From Acrasis kona (lineage: Eukaryota > Heterolobosea > Eutetramitea > Acrasida > Acrasidae), in the NCBI GenBank assembly GCA_026419775.2, contig JAOPGA020000925.1, positions 1-64,000 on the forward strand: a DNA stretch of 64,000 nucleotides, given 5' to 3'. The position numbers and the translations under genes were made by a program. Each line of letters opens with the position of its first letter. The stretch's first letter is position 1. The notes below the pieces were generated by a model. That model searched no databases, was not told the DNA's origin, and was given only the letters and a program-made list of their open reading frames with translations. This document shows, in pieces, positions 1 through 11,064 of this stretch.

Positions 1-2
1 TT

Positions 3-158
3 GCAGCTCAGCTCAACCATATCAAGACATTCCTCCTTACGCTCAAAATTCTCTGTGACCCAATAGACGAAATTGCAATGAAGAAAACTTTCACAACGAT
101 GTTTTTGATGAAAGACATTTTTTATTCTTGTTTCTTGCTTCTATTTTTAAAAAAATAG
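3..158 (+). CDS. Possible 3' end of an upstream gene (partial)
   Basis: Reading frame 3 is open from the left edge of the window to a TAG at 156-158, encoding about 51 residues that look alpha-helical and hydrophobic (for example HIKTFLLTLKILCD). The last 37 bases overlap the 3' end of the convergent gene at 122-946, as other convergent pairs here nearly do. The piece is too short to recognise and its final residues may be read-through of a splice site. It could equally be untranslated sequence. Confidence 0.25.
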   Translation, partial: AAQLNHIKTFLLTLKILCDPIDEIAMKKTFTTMFLMKDIFYSCFLLLFLKK

Positions 159-946
159 TCTTCGAGATCATCCTCGTTTACTTCACTATAATCGATATAA
201 TCCTTCGCATCCGGTATTTGTTTCTCTTTTTCTCTTTCTTTCATAAAATGAATTATTGGGTGATCACAAACTACTATCCCTAATTCTTCGTTCAAAAAAG
301 AAAGTGGATCAAATTCGACACCACACCTCAGGCTGCAGTGCTCGTAAGGAATGCTATTGTTAATTATTGACTTGGATGTGGTTAGAATAATTTCTTGTCC
401 AAAGATATCATGGGTAGTTTGAATACTTTTGATAGTGTCAATAACCGCCAACTCCCACAAATAGTTCTTTTTCATATGGTTACTGAAGAAAAGGTAATTC
501 TGCATTTCAATCATGGACGCAAAAGTTTCCGTTGTAGATAACACTTTTCCGCTTGTGTCCGGGTCGTCTTTTGTGAAGTGAATCAAAAACTCTGTAGCAC
601 CTGCTTCTGTATCTCGGCGCACAGGAAAGATGTTCTTACTTTGTAGAGAATCATCATGGTCCGTAAAGTGTGTATCTTTGACTTTTTTAGTATATTCCTT
701 TGACCAATCAATGTTTCTCGACGCTAAAGTTGGTATACATCCATGCTGCACAAATGTATCTCTTTTCAGTGGGCTTTTAGAGATCTTTGTCGTTGTTATA
801 GCTTGTGATAACCCGAAATCGAAGACAACTTCAAAGAATCTCGTAATGGGCTCGTTTTTTAGAATGTGTGGGTGTTCAACTTCAACCGACATTTTGATTT
901 TTTTGTAAAACCTTATAACGAATCTCTTGAGATGTTGTGTTCTCAT
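122..946 (-). CDS. Hypothetical protein, 274 aa
   Basis: This is an uninterrupted reading frame of 274 residues. I do not recognise the family. The first 18 residues (MRTQHLKRFVIRFYKKIK) are basic and a second ATG at 892 (MSVEVEHP) is an equally good start, giving 256 residues; a basic leader could be an organellar signal. The body is mixed alpha/beta in composition without membrane segments or low complexity, and the C-terminus is acidic then basic (EVNEDDLEDYFFKNRSKKQE). The only cysteines in the C-terminal half are CSLRCG and VVCDH. Codon use resembles the neighbours, so the gene is probably real; function is unknown. Confidence 0.65.
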   Translation of the reverse strand: MRTQHLKRFVIRFYKKIKMSVEVEHPHILKNEPITRFFEVVFDFGLSQAITTTKISKSPLKRDTFVQHGCIPTLASRNIDWSKEYTKKVKDTHFTDHDDSLQSKNIFPVRRDTEAGATEFLIHFTKDDPDTSGKVLSTTETFASMIEMQNYLFFSNHMKKNYLWELAVIDTIKSIQTTHDIFGQEIILTTSKSIINNSIPYEHCSLRCGVEFDPLSFLNEELGIVVCDHPIIHFMKEREKEKQIPDAKDYIDYSEVNEDDLEDYFFKNRSKKQE

Positions 947-1749
947 TCAAACACCGTCACATTAGAAAGGATCGATCGGACGATATGATTTGGAAGTGAT
1001 ATAGTTGATGTTATTAATCTTTAGTCTAAAAACAAGTTAAAGTGTTTCGAAACATTTCAGTAGGAGCTCTATCTTGACAGTGTGCTAGTCAGGCAGGCTA
1101 GTATGCTGCAAGTAAAAATTCGGGTTGCATGTCTCTCTTCTTTTCAGTGCTGGTAGGTTCAATCAGCGTGCCATTGAAAGGGTGATATACTCTAATAATG
1201 TCATATGCTTTTCAGAGTTCCAGGTTTTTTCAAGATTTGCCAAATCTTTATTGTAATTTAATAAATTGAAGTCGACGATTGGCATCAAGTCTACGAGACA
1301 GGAGATTCCCTCAACACTCGCTAAATCACTATAAGTCAACGATTCGACACAATAGGAATGGACAACAAGAATGTATTTTAATGCATTGGAGAATGGATCA
1401 AATGGATGGGATACAATTTTTCACATTTTCACACCAAGCAGCAGCTCGTAGTAGATTCATGACCATCGACGAACATTTAATCAAACAGATATAACTGAGC
1501 AATTCTTTCTGGAATTAATTTGAATTGTCCATCCGCATGAATTTGGTAATGTTCTGTAGCTTCATTAGGAGCCCTATTCTCAATTTTTCGGAACAGCATT
1601 GATTGCGAAGTGTACTGTATTGATTTGCAGAATAAAATAACTTCCCTTTAATTCCTTGACTATACTAGATACGATTATCCATAAGCTCAAGTCAGGTTCA
1701 TCGTTCATCCTGTTGTAATATAATCCACTCAACCAAAGTAATCGAAGAT
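947..1749. other. Intergenic stretch with no supported gene
   Basis: About 800 bases lie between two divergent genes. A 71-codon open frame at 1279-1494 (+) has no ATG at its head and no recognisable protein character. I see no tRNA, repeat or remnant I can name. It probably holds the promoters of the 122-946 gene and of SDE2. Confidence 0.4.
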
Positions 1750-2428
1750 ATGAACATTTATGTATGCGGTGACGAGACTGGGAGAATAAGCTTTGAGAAA
1801 ACAGATATTCTTGTTTCGGAAATATACCAAGCATTGTTTCACGACATTGAGCACACTCCAACATTATTCTATAAATCAAAACCTCTAGTTCCACACAATA
1901 GGCTGAGCGATTATCTCATTAATAGGGACAAAGACATTGAACTTACGTCACAATACTTTTGTATTGTTGGAGGTAAAGGAGGATTCGGAAGTCTTCTTCG
2001 TGGTCAGAAGTCATCAAAAAAAAACTACCAACTTCAATGCCATGAGAGACTTGTCAGGTAGAAGAATAAGGCATGTTGAGGACGAAAAGAAACTACAAGA
2101 GTGGCTTGCAAAAAAGGAAACTGAAAAGCAGGAGGAAATGCTAAGAGTCGAAAATGAAAAATTTGTCAAAATGGAAGAACGAAGGAGCCAAACAGCCGAC
2201 GTCGGCCATGAATTAGATGAGACAGCCAACGCAGTATCAAGTGCTGTTTCTAAAGGTCTTGCCAAAACGGGTGGAAAAGTATTTACTTCACCAAAAGTAG
2301 AGGACGAGGAACAACCAAACAAGAGAAAAAGAACGGAGGAGCCATCAAAACCAGTCAAGAAAAAAAAGAACATGTTTGCCACCGAATTCGACGACGTGTC
2401 GTCTGATAGTGAGAGCGAAGAAAAATAA
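1750..2428 (+). CDS. SDE2: SDE2-like splicing/replication factor, frame broken in an A9 run
   Basis: The first frame gives a ubiquitin-like domain of about 76 residues ending in GG followed by KGGFGSLLRGQ. This is the diagnostic SDE2 processing site, where the ubiquitin fold is cut off so the C-terminal part can act in splicing of particular introns and in replication stress. The conserved core that should follow (KKTTNFNAMRDLSGRRIRHV) lies in the next frame. The switch falls inside nine consecutive A residues at 2016-2024; one A fewer restores one 225-residue frame. The rest is a charged coiled coil (LQEWLAKKETEKQEEMLRV), a Lys-rich nuclear-type segment and an acidic Ser tail (SSDSESEEK). 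SDE2 of this size is normal. I infer a homopolymer error; true slippage is the alternative. Confidence 0.85.
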
Positions 2429-2458
2429 CCAATTGTACATTAAAACATTTACTGATAT

Positions 2459-4127
2459 TTACAAGAGTGGTGCTTTTAATTCTGGTGATTTTGACGTGTA
2501 ATAACTGGGCTTGTGATATATTTCGGATAAAATAGGTTCCTCCTCTGTGTTAGATCCAGTCACTTTTCCAATCCCAACTTTTGTTTTAATGAATGCCAAC
2601 ACATAGATTACAACAAACAAGGTGAAAGTGGCAAGGACGACGCCAAAAAGGATGGTGAGTCCAATTGCAATCCATAACCCTTCTTTTGTTTTATATAAAC
2701 GACCACCATTATGATTAGCATATATGCAGTATCCTGCCAAACTTCGAGAACCATCATCTTTATTCTTTCTCCTAACAATGACGATTTGTTTCCCTCCGGG
2801 ACTAACACCCTCATATTTAATAAGACTATCATAGTCATCGTTTCTATATATCAAGAAAGGATTATATCCATATGTGCCGGCATCCGCAGTTACCGTAATC
2901 TCCTCTAGTGCAAAATAATAATCAGAATACTGTAATTCAATAGCAAAGGACAGCTTATTTTTATAGAATGATATTGAATAATAATCAACAGTTTCTTTAT
3001 GATGATCTGACGATACGCATCTAAAAGACCTTTGGTTAACCAAAGCATGAACTTCAATCGGACGAGACACCACAGTCATTTTGACCCATGTTGATTTATT
3101 AGAACTAAAACCAGTTGCACTTTTTATTAAAAACTTCATGTTCCTTTTTGTTTCGTTCGGGTAGATGAAAATATTATTAGTGTCCAATTCATACAGAATG
3201 TTATCAGACAAGTCAAATACTCTATCAGAATGAGAAGCAAAAATGTCAAAATTGACTTGGCCAGAAGAAGTGATCGTCATCTCAGTGAGTGGATCCACAT
3301 TATGGTCAAAAAAGAATTTACCACCATCCGGTGGAATAATAACATCAAAGGTAGTTCGTTCTTCTGCATTATACACGCCAATGATAAACTTGAGCGTGAT
3401 GTCAGTACAATTTACTTTACAAAGAGGTACAATTCTAAAATAACATTCATTATAATCGACACCCGACGAACTCACGTAGGAGTAAGGAGAGCTTTTTGTA
3501 ATGTTTGCATCTTTTACAATCAATTTAGAATCCCAGACCTGGCCAACACCAAAACTCAACAAGAATGGACTATTGTCACCGTTTGCAGAAATATAAAAAG
3601 AAAAAATCGGGTTAAAAACTTGGACCCTGTAATAATACGATGAGAAAGAAGAAGCAGAGGGGTAGACTATGGTATAATTAGAAGTTTCGAAAATTTCAAG
3701 TCGCTCAAAAGGCATTCCTCCTTCTTTGTTGTTAATTACAAAAACTGGAAAAGTTTGATTTTCTTGTCCCGTATTTCTGAATGAATAAAAAATTTTTCTT
3801 GGAGAATAAGTGCGGTAAATTTGTGTAAATCCATTCGTAAAGTCCCAATCAAATTCTGTCTCAGTGGGAGGAAACATAAACCTCGCCGTTACGTTGATAG
3901 TTTTAGATGGCTCATTTAGCTTTACTATTTGATTCGATGTCTCGAAACAGGATGCTTGTCCTGGTGCAATGTTAACGGAGGTAAGGTCAGAAACTATTGT
4001 TACATGGATCAGAATAACTATAAAATATATTACCTGTAGGGCATTCGGGTGTAGCGAGTGATGTCAAGACTAATGTGGCCAACAAGATTACTAGTTGCGT
4101 AAAAAGTGAAGCATTGAATCCCTTCAT
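2459..4127 (-). CDS. Type I membrane glycoprotein, unknown family
   Basis: There are two exons (4034-4127 and 2459-3993) separated by a 40-nt GT-AG intron. Exon 1 begins MKGFNASLFTQ and supplies a classic signal peptide (QLVILLATLVLTSLA) and the first extracellular residues. The ectodomain of about 450 residues is rich in aromatic and beta-type sequence with several N-glycosylation sequons (NVT, NYT, NCT, NKS). A single membrane helix follows near the C-terminus (IAIGLTILFGVVLATFTLFV, then VIYVLAFIKTK) with a cytosolic tail of about 35 residues. The protein is about 520 residues. I recognise no domain; the layout suggests a cell-surface or endomembrane receptor. It is convergent with SDE2. 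Confidence 0.8.
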
Positions 4128-4171
4128 CTCCGTTTTGGTCCCAACCAGCTTGTGATTACAATTTTATTGCA

Positions 4172-7100
4172 ATGTCCGATGAGGCCAGCGAAATAGAGGA
4201 TGATACATTTAACGGTGTATTCTCTTGTGATTTAAACCTAATACCGGAACTTATTAAAAACCACAACGGACATCAAAGAGTAAGACTTATTTCACAAAAC
4301 TTACTTAAAAGTTCAGGTAGAGATTGCTGATAAACTCATTCAGAGGCTTTCGTACGATATTAACTCAACCGATACGCATACAATACTTCGCCTTTTGACA
4401 ACCCATTTTGAACCTCATCCCAAGACAACCAAGCGCGTAAGCCCACACTCACCAATTTACTAGTCTAATCCAGTTACACAGTTCTTATCATTATTAGACA
4501 TTTGTGATGATCCAAGATTGATAATCGAAAAAATCCCAGAAATATGCGGCTCTTCTGATTCTGAGGTGAATCTTGTGGTTGAAAGGCTTAAAGAGTGCTT
4601 TCTCAACGATAGAACCTTGTGTGTATGTGTGATTGGAGCATTATGTGAGATTCCAAACTTGAGCTCCAAAAGAAATGACGAAATTTGTAAAATGGCGGTT
4701 ACGTTCTTATCCTACGTTGAAGAATCTGATGTACCGGTCATCATTAGAATTCTATTAAAAACAATGAACCGCGGTAACGCTGTCACGGTCGTGGCCGCAA
4801 TTAGAGAGACATGTTGCGACCTCGACCCACATTTGTGTAGTTTGATTTGTACAGAAGTACTAAGCACTTTATTGAGTGTAAATCCCATAGCGGCTTCTTT
4901 TTTTCTGTCTTCCATAAAAAAATGTAATTTCATAATGTCCAGATTTGACATTTTGGTTCTTCTGACCATGCTGGTGACACACCAAAAAGAAAGAAAATCA
5001 ATCTTGAATGTCTTTAAAAATTCGTTTTTAAAAAAACCAGAACCAACATTAACAATAGAACATTTAATAAGTGCATTATGCGTGGATGGTGTGTTTATTT
5101 CTACAAGTAGCATGTTGTCTAACAGCGTGTTTACTCTTTGTATTTACATGTTGCACAATCAACACTTGTTTAGGTGCGGTGACAATTGTTGGACACATTC
5201 GCTATGTGTGTTGGTGTTTAGGACGTTTGTTGATAAGCAAGTACCGCTCCTGGGATCTTTGTTATCGGCACTCCAGCGTAAAGACGACCATGTTGCTGGT
5301 GATGTTTTGTTGACACTTTGTAATGACAAAATAACCCTTGAGAATTTATCTCGTAACACTGGAATGTTGGAGGATACTCTCGCTCATGCCTCTGAACTGT
5401 CCATAACTGGTCTTCACGCCATTTGTCATGTACTTTGCAAGTGTTGTGTGTATAATAAAAAACTAATGTCTAATCTGTTCATTTTTATGAGAAAACAACT
5501 ATTTAGTGGCGTTGAAGCCAACACAAGAGCCGGCATCGTCACTGCCACTCATGTCATAAAAATGTTCTGTGAGGACGGTCAGAATAAGGATGATGATTTC
5601 TATAGAATATTGGAATGGATTTTGAGCGTGTTTAGTCATCGAGTGGAACAGTCATCTGTTCATGTGCTTGACCTTCTTTGTTGTATTTGTGACCATATTG
5701 GAGTTGACCACCAACATGTTATTTATGAAAAACATCTAAAACCCTTTTGCAATCAAATAAAAGTCATCACAAGCGACGCAAAAGATCTATATTTGGTACA
5801 CAATTATAATAATTATGACCAACACTGTTTCTCCGTAACTGATGTTTTGTGTCATATTGTTATTGATGATGAACTCACTTTACAATCTTTTCAAACTCTC
5901 TCTCAATTCATACATTGCTACGCTCACTATCGCATGAAAATTGATGATGAGTCCTTTTTAATAAATTTTCTTCAGTACGGTTTCTCAGTATCATCTGATT
6001 CTGAATTAAATGACCGCAATACTCTACTTGTTATTTATGTGATTGCAATAACCATTTCCAACATATCAAAACACGTTCAAGATAGTGCTCATCTAACCAC
6101 ACACACAATTCGGAACTGTCTTCTTTTAAGATCCAAACTGCGTCCTTTAATCAAAGATGAACTCGTTGGTGCTGTATTGAACCATTTTTATTTATCTGTA
6201 TCAACAATGTGTGAACAGCTAAATGCAATATACAACGAAACAGGCGATATGTTGGACGATGAAGTAAATCCTGAAGATGAAGCAGAGATTGAGGTAGAAT
6301 TGTTGTATAACTTTTATGAATCAATAAAGCCAATTTCTACTTTAACTCACAACCACTCGCCAGAAGATCCTGATGATGGCAGTGGTGGGAAGCAAGCTTT
6401 GGCTACATACACTAACACAAAACAGTTTAATGCCAACTACCACAACACTAATCTTGCACATTTTGACTTTTGCTCCACTATTATGAACTGCGAACATGCG
6501 TATGAACTAGCACGTAAGAATTTTTTATTTATTTGTACTGAACAACAGTTAACGACCTTTTGATGATGGTTTCCCAACCTCTGACTCTAATCTTTATCAA
6601 GACCAATGAATACTTGGAACGTTGTACCAAACCAAAGAATCGAAATCGTGCCTACGAGAAACGACTCTCTTTTATGTACTCTATTCTAAACAGTGCTCTT
6701 TGTGCATGCCGTGGTGACTCGTCCGAGGAGAACAACTTTTCAAATTTTATTTCAAACTGGACTGAAACTTTAGGGTCTGATGATGAACCCATAACACAAT
6801 TGTTTTGTCACTTTTTATCTTTAATTACATACCATGATAACAAGGATCTGTGTTTGATATTATGCTCTACTTTGTATGTGTTGACCAGTGGTACTCTGCA
6901 ACTACAATACGTAGGCTTCGCAGCGCATCATATGCTACAATCAGTCTATCCCAGTACAGAATCCTTTTCTTTGCTTGTTGACGATAACATGTCTCTTTGT
7001 GAAGATGTACACGTCACATCAAGTCAACACCCCACACTGTCACATTCACCAATCCTTGTTTTCATGTTATCTTGTCTTCCGTACAACCACTTTGAAAGAT

Positions 7101-8059
7101 TTCTAAATGTATATTTATTGGCTTTGTATGATGTTGCAACAAACAACGAGAAGACAGTGATCCGCGGAGAACACACTGTGTATAAACAAATTGATCATGA
7201 TTCTCTTTATCCCATGCTGCAGTCTGTTGCACACATATTGGTTCTTTATGTAGAGAATACTACAACCAAAGCGACACAGGCAGAGCCTTACTTCCCACAA
7301 CTTGTTAGTGCTATAAATTGCTTCCTTAAACTCATATATATCGCGGTTGCATCTTTTCAGTCCTTCAGTTCAAACGAGAAAGCAAAAAAACGGAGCGCCA
7401 TGACGAAAATGTGCCTATCTGTACTCCAGAGTTGTTTGAATATTTTGAATACCCTCCGTAAAAAACTAGATATTTGTGTCAGTCAGAAGGCAGTGGCGTC
7501 ATGTAAAGCTGTAATTGTATCAATGGAGCGTTTTGTTACCCATTGTAAGATGTTTGCAGAGGCTATAAAGGCAAAACTATCGTCCTCCAAAGGATCTGGC
7601 AAGAACCAAAAAGTTAACCCTACCGAAGACAAGCAGAGGAGTACAATTATTACATTATTTTTTGGATGTGAACAATTTGAATCCGAATTAAATGACACCC
7701 GTTATGCTCTTAAACTTTTAGATGATGAGGAGGAACAGAGCGAAGATGATGAGGATGGCAAAGAGATGTGGGAGTGGAAAGTAAAGACTCTAGAGAGGAG
7801 GGAGTCGAAGCAAAGTATCAGGTTCTTTGATGAATTTTTGGGTAAAACGTTGAAAAATGTTAATGATGTGGGCATTGATTGGACACCATTCGAACAACAC
7901 AACTTTTTACAGAAAATTGATGAGGGCCTTGATGATGGTATTGATGATAATAACTATCCAAATGAACGCGATATATCCAGCGAAGATGACGACGAAGACG
8001 AAGATGCAGGGTTCAGGGTTGTTGTCAATAACCCCAAAAGACGTAAAACATCCAAATAA
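4172..8059 (+). CDS. FANCD2: FANCD2-like Fanconi anaemia protein
   Basis: There are four exons (4172-4279, 4317-4436, 4482-6513, 6549-8059) joined across 37-, 45- and 35-nt introns, giving 1,256 residues against about 1,450 in human FANCD2. The product is an alpha-solenoid. Segments that resemble FANCD2 in order include EESDVPVIIRILLKTM followed by AAIRETCCDLD, VDKQVPLLGSLLSAL followed by DVLLTLC, and FMRKQLFSGVEANTRAGIV. FANCD2 pairs with FANCI, is monoubiquitinated and clamps DNA at interstrand crosslinks. The C-terminus is strongly acidic and ends in a nuclear-type basic patch (NNPKRRKTSK). I could not place the ubiquitinated lysine with certainty. FANCI is the main alternative. A FAAP24-like gene lies at 47410. 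Confidence 0.6.
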
Positions 8060-8142
8060 AGTTTACAAAACTAAATTGACCAATAATTCCTTCTGTTAAA
8101 AATTGAATTTTTCTGAAAGAAAACTATAGTACACACGCCACA

Positions 8143-8481
8143 ATGTCCGATTTAACCCCCCAACAAAAGAAGGCCGCCGCATCTGCATTCGCAGTTCTAT
8201 TATTGAAGGACTCCAAGAAGGATATCACCGCTGCTAACATCAAATTACTAACCGATGCTGCAGGTATCACTGTTGGAAAGTCATCTGAGGTATATGCCAA
8301 GGTTCTATCCAACCAAGAGACCGTAGATTCCTTGATCAAGAGAGTCACAGCTGTTGGAGCCGTTTCAGCCGGATCTGCACCAGCACCATCATCAAGTGCA
8401 CCAGCCGCAGCTGCCAAGGTTGAAGTCAAGGAAGAGTCCGAAGAGTCTGAGGAAGAGATGGGTTTCGGTGGATTGTTCTAA
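8143..8481 (+). CDS. RPLP1: 60S acidic ribosomal stalk protein P1
   Basis: This single-exon gene encodes 112 residues, the usual P1 length. The N-terminal helical dimerisation domain (LTPQQKKAAASAFAVLLLKD, then DITAANIKLLTDAAGI) precedes a flexible Ala/Pro/Ser hinge and an acidic tail (KEESEESEEEMGFGGLF). P1 and P2 form the lateral stalk of the large ribosomal subunit, which recruits and stimulates elongation factors. The C-terminus normally ends MGFGLFD; here it is MGFGGLF with no terminal Asp, a small but real difference. The gene sits 83 bp downstream of the FANCD2-like gene in the same direction. Codon use is more biased, as expected for a highly expressed gene. Confidence 0.95.
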   Translation: MSDLTPQQKKAAASAFAVLLLKDSKKDITAANIKLLTDAAGITVGKSSEVYAKVLSNQETVDSLIKRVTAVGAVSAGSAPAPSSSAPAAAAKVEVKEESEESEEEMGFGGLF

Positions 8482-8488
8482 ATACATT

Positions 8489-8657
8489 TTTTTTATATAT
8501 GGAAAGTGATAGCCTACATTTATTTGTGGAAAGCAATACATTGCTGTTTCATTCTAGCGCACATATTTACTTTTATTATCGAACTAACTTTTAACCATGC
8601 TTGTGAAATCCTTCACCTCACAATCAATTTCCAGTAACACTTTCCATATATAAAAAA
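8489..8657. repeat. Perfect 20-bp inverted repeat, 169 bp end to end
   Basis: Arm 1 at 8489-8508 (ttttttatatatggaaagtg) is the exact reverse complement of arm 2 at 8638-8657, with 129 bp between them. It begins 8 bp after the P1 stop codon. The layout fits a small terminal-inverted-repeat element (MITE-like) or a transcribed hairpin in the P1 3' region. No target-site duplication is obvious. Confidence 0.6.
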
Positions 8658-8894
8658 TTGAATCAAAATCTGATTTCAACACTTTCCTTCTCGAATTTTA
8701 GCATTTGCTTTTACAGCAGGGATGCATTTTCTTCAGTTTATCACCACCCTCTTATGCGAATCTCTATTCGTAGTAAACAACAGACTTGCCAAGGTTCATC
8801 TTTTTATTGCAAAAGTTCTGTTTTGCGAACAACCAATGAGTTGATATAAAGTGCACTTCAAAATTGAAGCTAAAGAACAACGTGAAAAAAGCAA

Positions 8895-10357
8895 ATGACA
8901 TTACTCACAGATCAACAGATACAAAGCTTCCTTATCAATGGGTTCATTAGTATTGAGACAAAACTGGACAAGAGTTTTCATGATAAGATTTATGAAGATG
9001 TTAGTAAAGTAATAAGCAAGGAGGGCAATCCTGGAAACAATATCTACCCACGAGTCAAGGACCTTTTAAAAGTCTATGAGGACGATAACATTAAAGGAGC
9101 TATTACAAGCATACTTGGAGGGGACTACATCATGCAACCACATCGTTTTACCCACATAACAAAACCCGGCACCAAGGATCAACTTTGGCACAAAGATTCT
9201 TACTTTGGTTTCAAAAAGGAGCTGCGGTACAACCAACCTTGGAATGTAATGGCCATGTACTATCCTCAAGACACTACGCAACATATGGGCCCCACTGCAA
9301 TCAAACCAAAAACACAATACGGTATGATTGACCCAAAAAGATGTCCAAAAGAGATTCACAACCAACATTCAAAGTCATCACCGAGTGACATTTTCTTCAA
9401 CTGCAAAGCAGGATCCGTTCTAATCATACATTATGATTTGGTACATCGTGGCACCCAATACGCAGCAGGTACAGGTCCTCAGAGGTTAATGTTCAAGTTT
9501 CAATTCACAAGAACGAAAGCTCCAATCGGACCAACATGGAACCACAACCAAGAACAAAGAGACTGGGATGCTAAGGACGCTAAAGAATTACAACCTGTTG
9601 TAAAATGTATGTGGGATTGGATGTTAGGTGAAACTCCAATTAACAATAAAGATGCACCTATGAAAAAGCTTAAAGCAATTTTGAATAATTCAAAGTTTGA
9701 AGAGGAGCGTTTAGGTGCCGCATATCAATTTGCTTGTTCCGGTGACATTAATTGTTTATTAGACATTATACAATCAAAAAATAACGTTGAACACAAACAA
9801 GGTGCCTGCAGTTGCTTTAGTCAGCATGTTCCTCTCATTCAAATTGTGTTGTTCAAATTATTGACTCCCTGAATAGATATCCTCATAATGCCATGTTCTA
9901 TGTGTTTGCGTTAGGTATGATTGGCAAGAATGCAGCCGAGGCAGTACCTTTAATTGTTCAGGTAGGTAAATCAAATCCTTCTTACCAAGTTAAGAGATAC
10001 TGCTGTGAAGCCTTGTCAATGATTTGTTCAAATGTTGACTCTGCGGCTATTGATTTTATACAAGACGTGCTGTTGAATACCAAAACCGACAGTTTTGCTC
10101 CATCTAATCAACAAAAGGATGCAGACCATGCTAGATATATGGCTGCTTTATCGTTGTGCAGGTTGGCAAGCAGCACTAATATTGCAGTTGGTCCGTTAAA
10201 GGAGGCTCTTTATAAAGATTCGAATCGGTATGTGAATGGATTCGCGTTGCTGGCATTGAAAATGTTAGGAACCGAAGAGAGTGTAATTGTTGTGGACGAG
10301 TACACAAACAAAACGGGAGGGTACTGCCTAAAAACTTCTGTAGACGACCCTTGGTAA
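8895..10357 (+). CDS. Phytanoyl-CoA dioxygenase-like domain fused to HEAT repeats (frame broken)
   Basis: The first frame (8895-9872) opens with a PhyH-type Fe(II)/2-oxoglutarate dioxygenase fold. It shows the metal-binding HxD in LWHKDSYFGF, the distal His in HYDLVHRGTQY and an Arg further on (GPQRLMFKFQF). About 85 residues later it enters HEAT repeats of the PBS-lyase kind (ERLGAAYQFACSGD, KQGACSCFS). The HEAT array continues in another frame (ACSSHSNCVVQIIDSLNRYP, YVFALGMIGKNAAEAVPLIV) to 10357. The switch falls near 9826-9832. A 1-base loss or 2-base gain is the simplest explanation; a 23-nt intron is formally possible but shorter than any other here. The whole is about 486 residues. The substrate is unknown. 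Confidence 0.75.
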
Positions 10358-10508
10358 TACAAATATAAAAATATGTAGAAATAAATGTTGATGACTGTTC
10401 CTCATTTGATGATTGTCTCCATTCAATATGTAATCATAATCTCCTTGTTGTTGCTCAAGTTTGTGGTCCACAAAACTTTGGCTCCAAATCAAACCGTTAC
10501 AACATCAC

Positions 10509-11055
10509 ATGAGAGAAGTTAGCTTCAAGAGGAATGCCAACATCATAACTCCTCAAGAGCAAAGGTCGCTACAAGCAGCCCAGACGAAAATAAACAAGCT
10601 CAATATTAGATTATCGCAGAACGATAAGAAGATTTTAGCGATGAAGAATCAAATTTCAAACCTAACACAAGATCTTAAGAACAGTAGCGACGATATAGCT
10701 AGGCTCGAGCAAGACGAAGATATGATGAGAATAAAGTTAATCGAGGCCAAACTGGAGTACGAATTATGTAACATCTAATTAATTTGTGATTGTCGCTAAC
10801 TAGTCAGATTATAGAAAAAAACAAATTAGCGAGAAGTCAGCTAGACATTTGTTTAGATACAAAATAGAAAAAACACAAGAAGAGCTAAAGAAAGGTTGTT
10901 CCATTATGAAAATGGATTCAGAAAATCAGAAGCTTGAAGCGAGAACGTATAGAATGATTAAGGAGGTAAATACGATAACACATCAAGTATCAAAGCTTGA
11001 GGGCGATGTTCACAAATATGAGTCCATAGAAACACAAAGAAGAATGTCTCTATAA
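10509..11055 (+). CDS. Small coiled-coil protein
   Basis: Two exons (10509-10767, 10808-11055) joined over a 40-nt GT-AG intron give 168 residues. Nearly all of it is heptad-rich coiled coil (KINKLNIRLSQNDKKILAMK, QISNLTQDLKNSSDDIARLE), with a second coiled segment after the intron (KIEKTQEELKKG, MIKEVNTITHQVSKLEGDV). No catalytic motif is visible. Proteins like this often serve the cytoskeleton or cilium, but that is a guess. The stop lies only 9 bp from the stop of the convergent GNA1 gene. The residues just after the intron (YYRKKQISEKS) are less heptad-like, so the junction is slightly uncertain. Confidence 0.6.
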
Positions 11056-11064
11056 AATGTACAT

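Noticed and set aside
1279-1494. 71-codon plus-strand frame
   Set aside because: It has no ATG at its head, no recognisable features and no flanking splice signals that connect it to SDE2.
9806-9828. A 23-nt intron (gtgcctgc to gtcag) to repair the PhyH-HEAT frame
   Set aside because: All other introns are 34-51 nt, and removing it would delete conserved HEAT residues (QGACSCFS) that align well with the preceding repeat.
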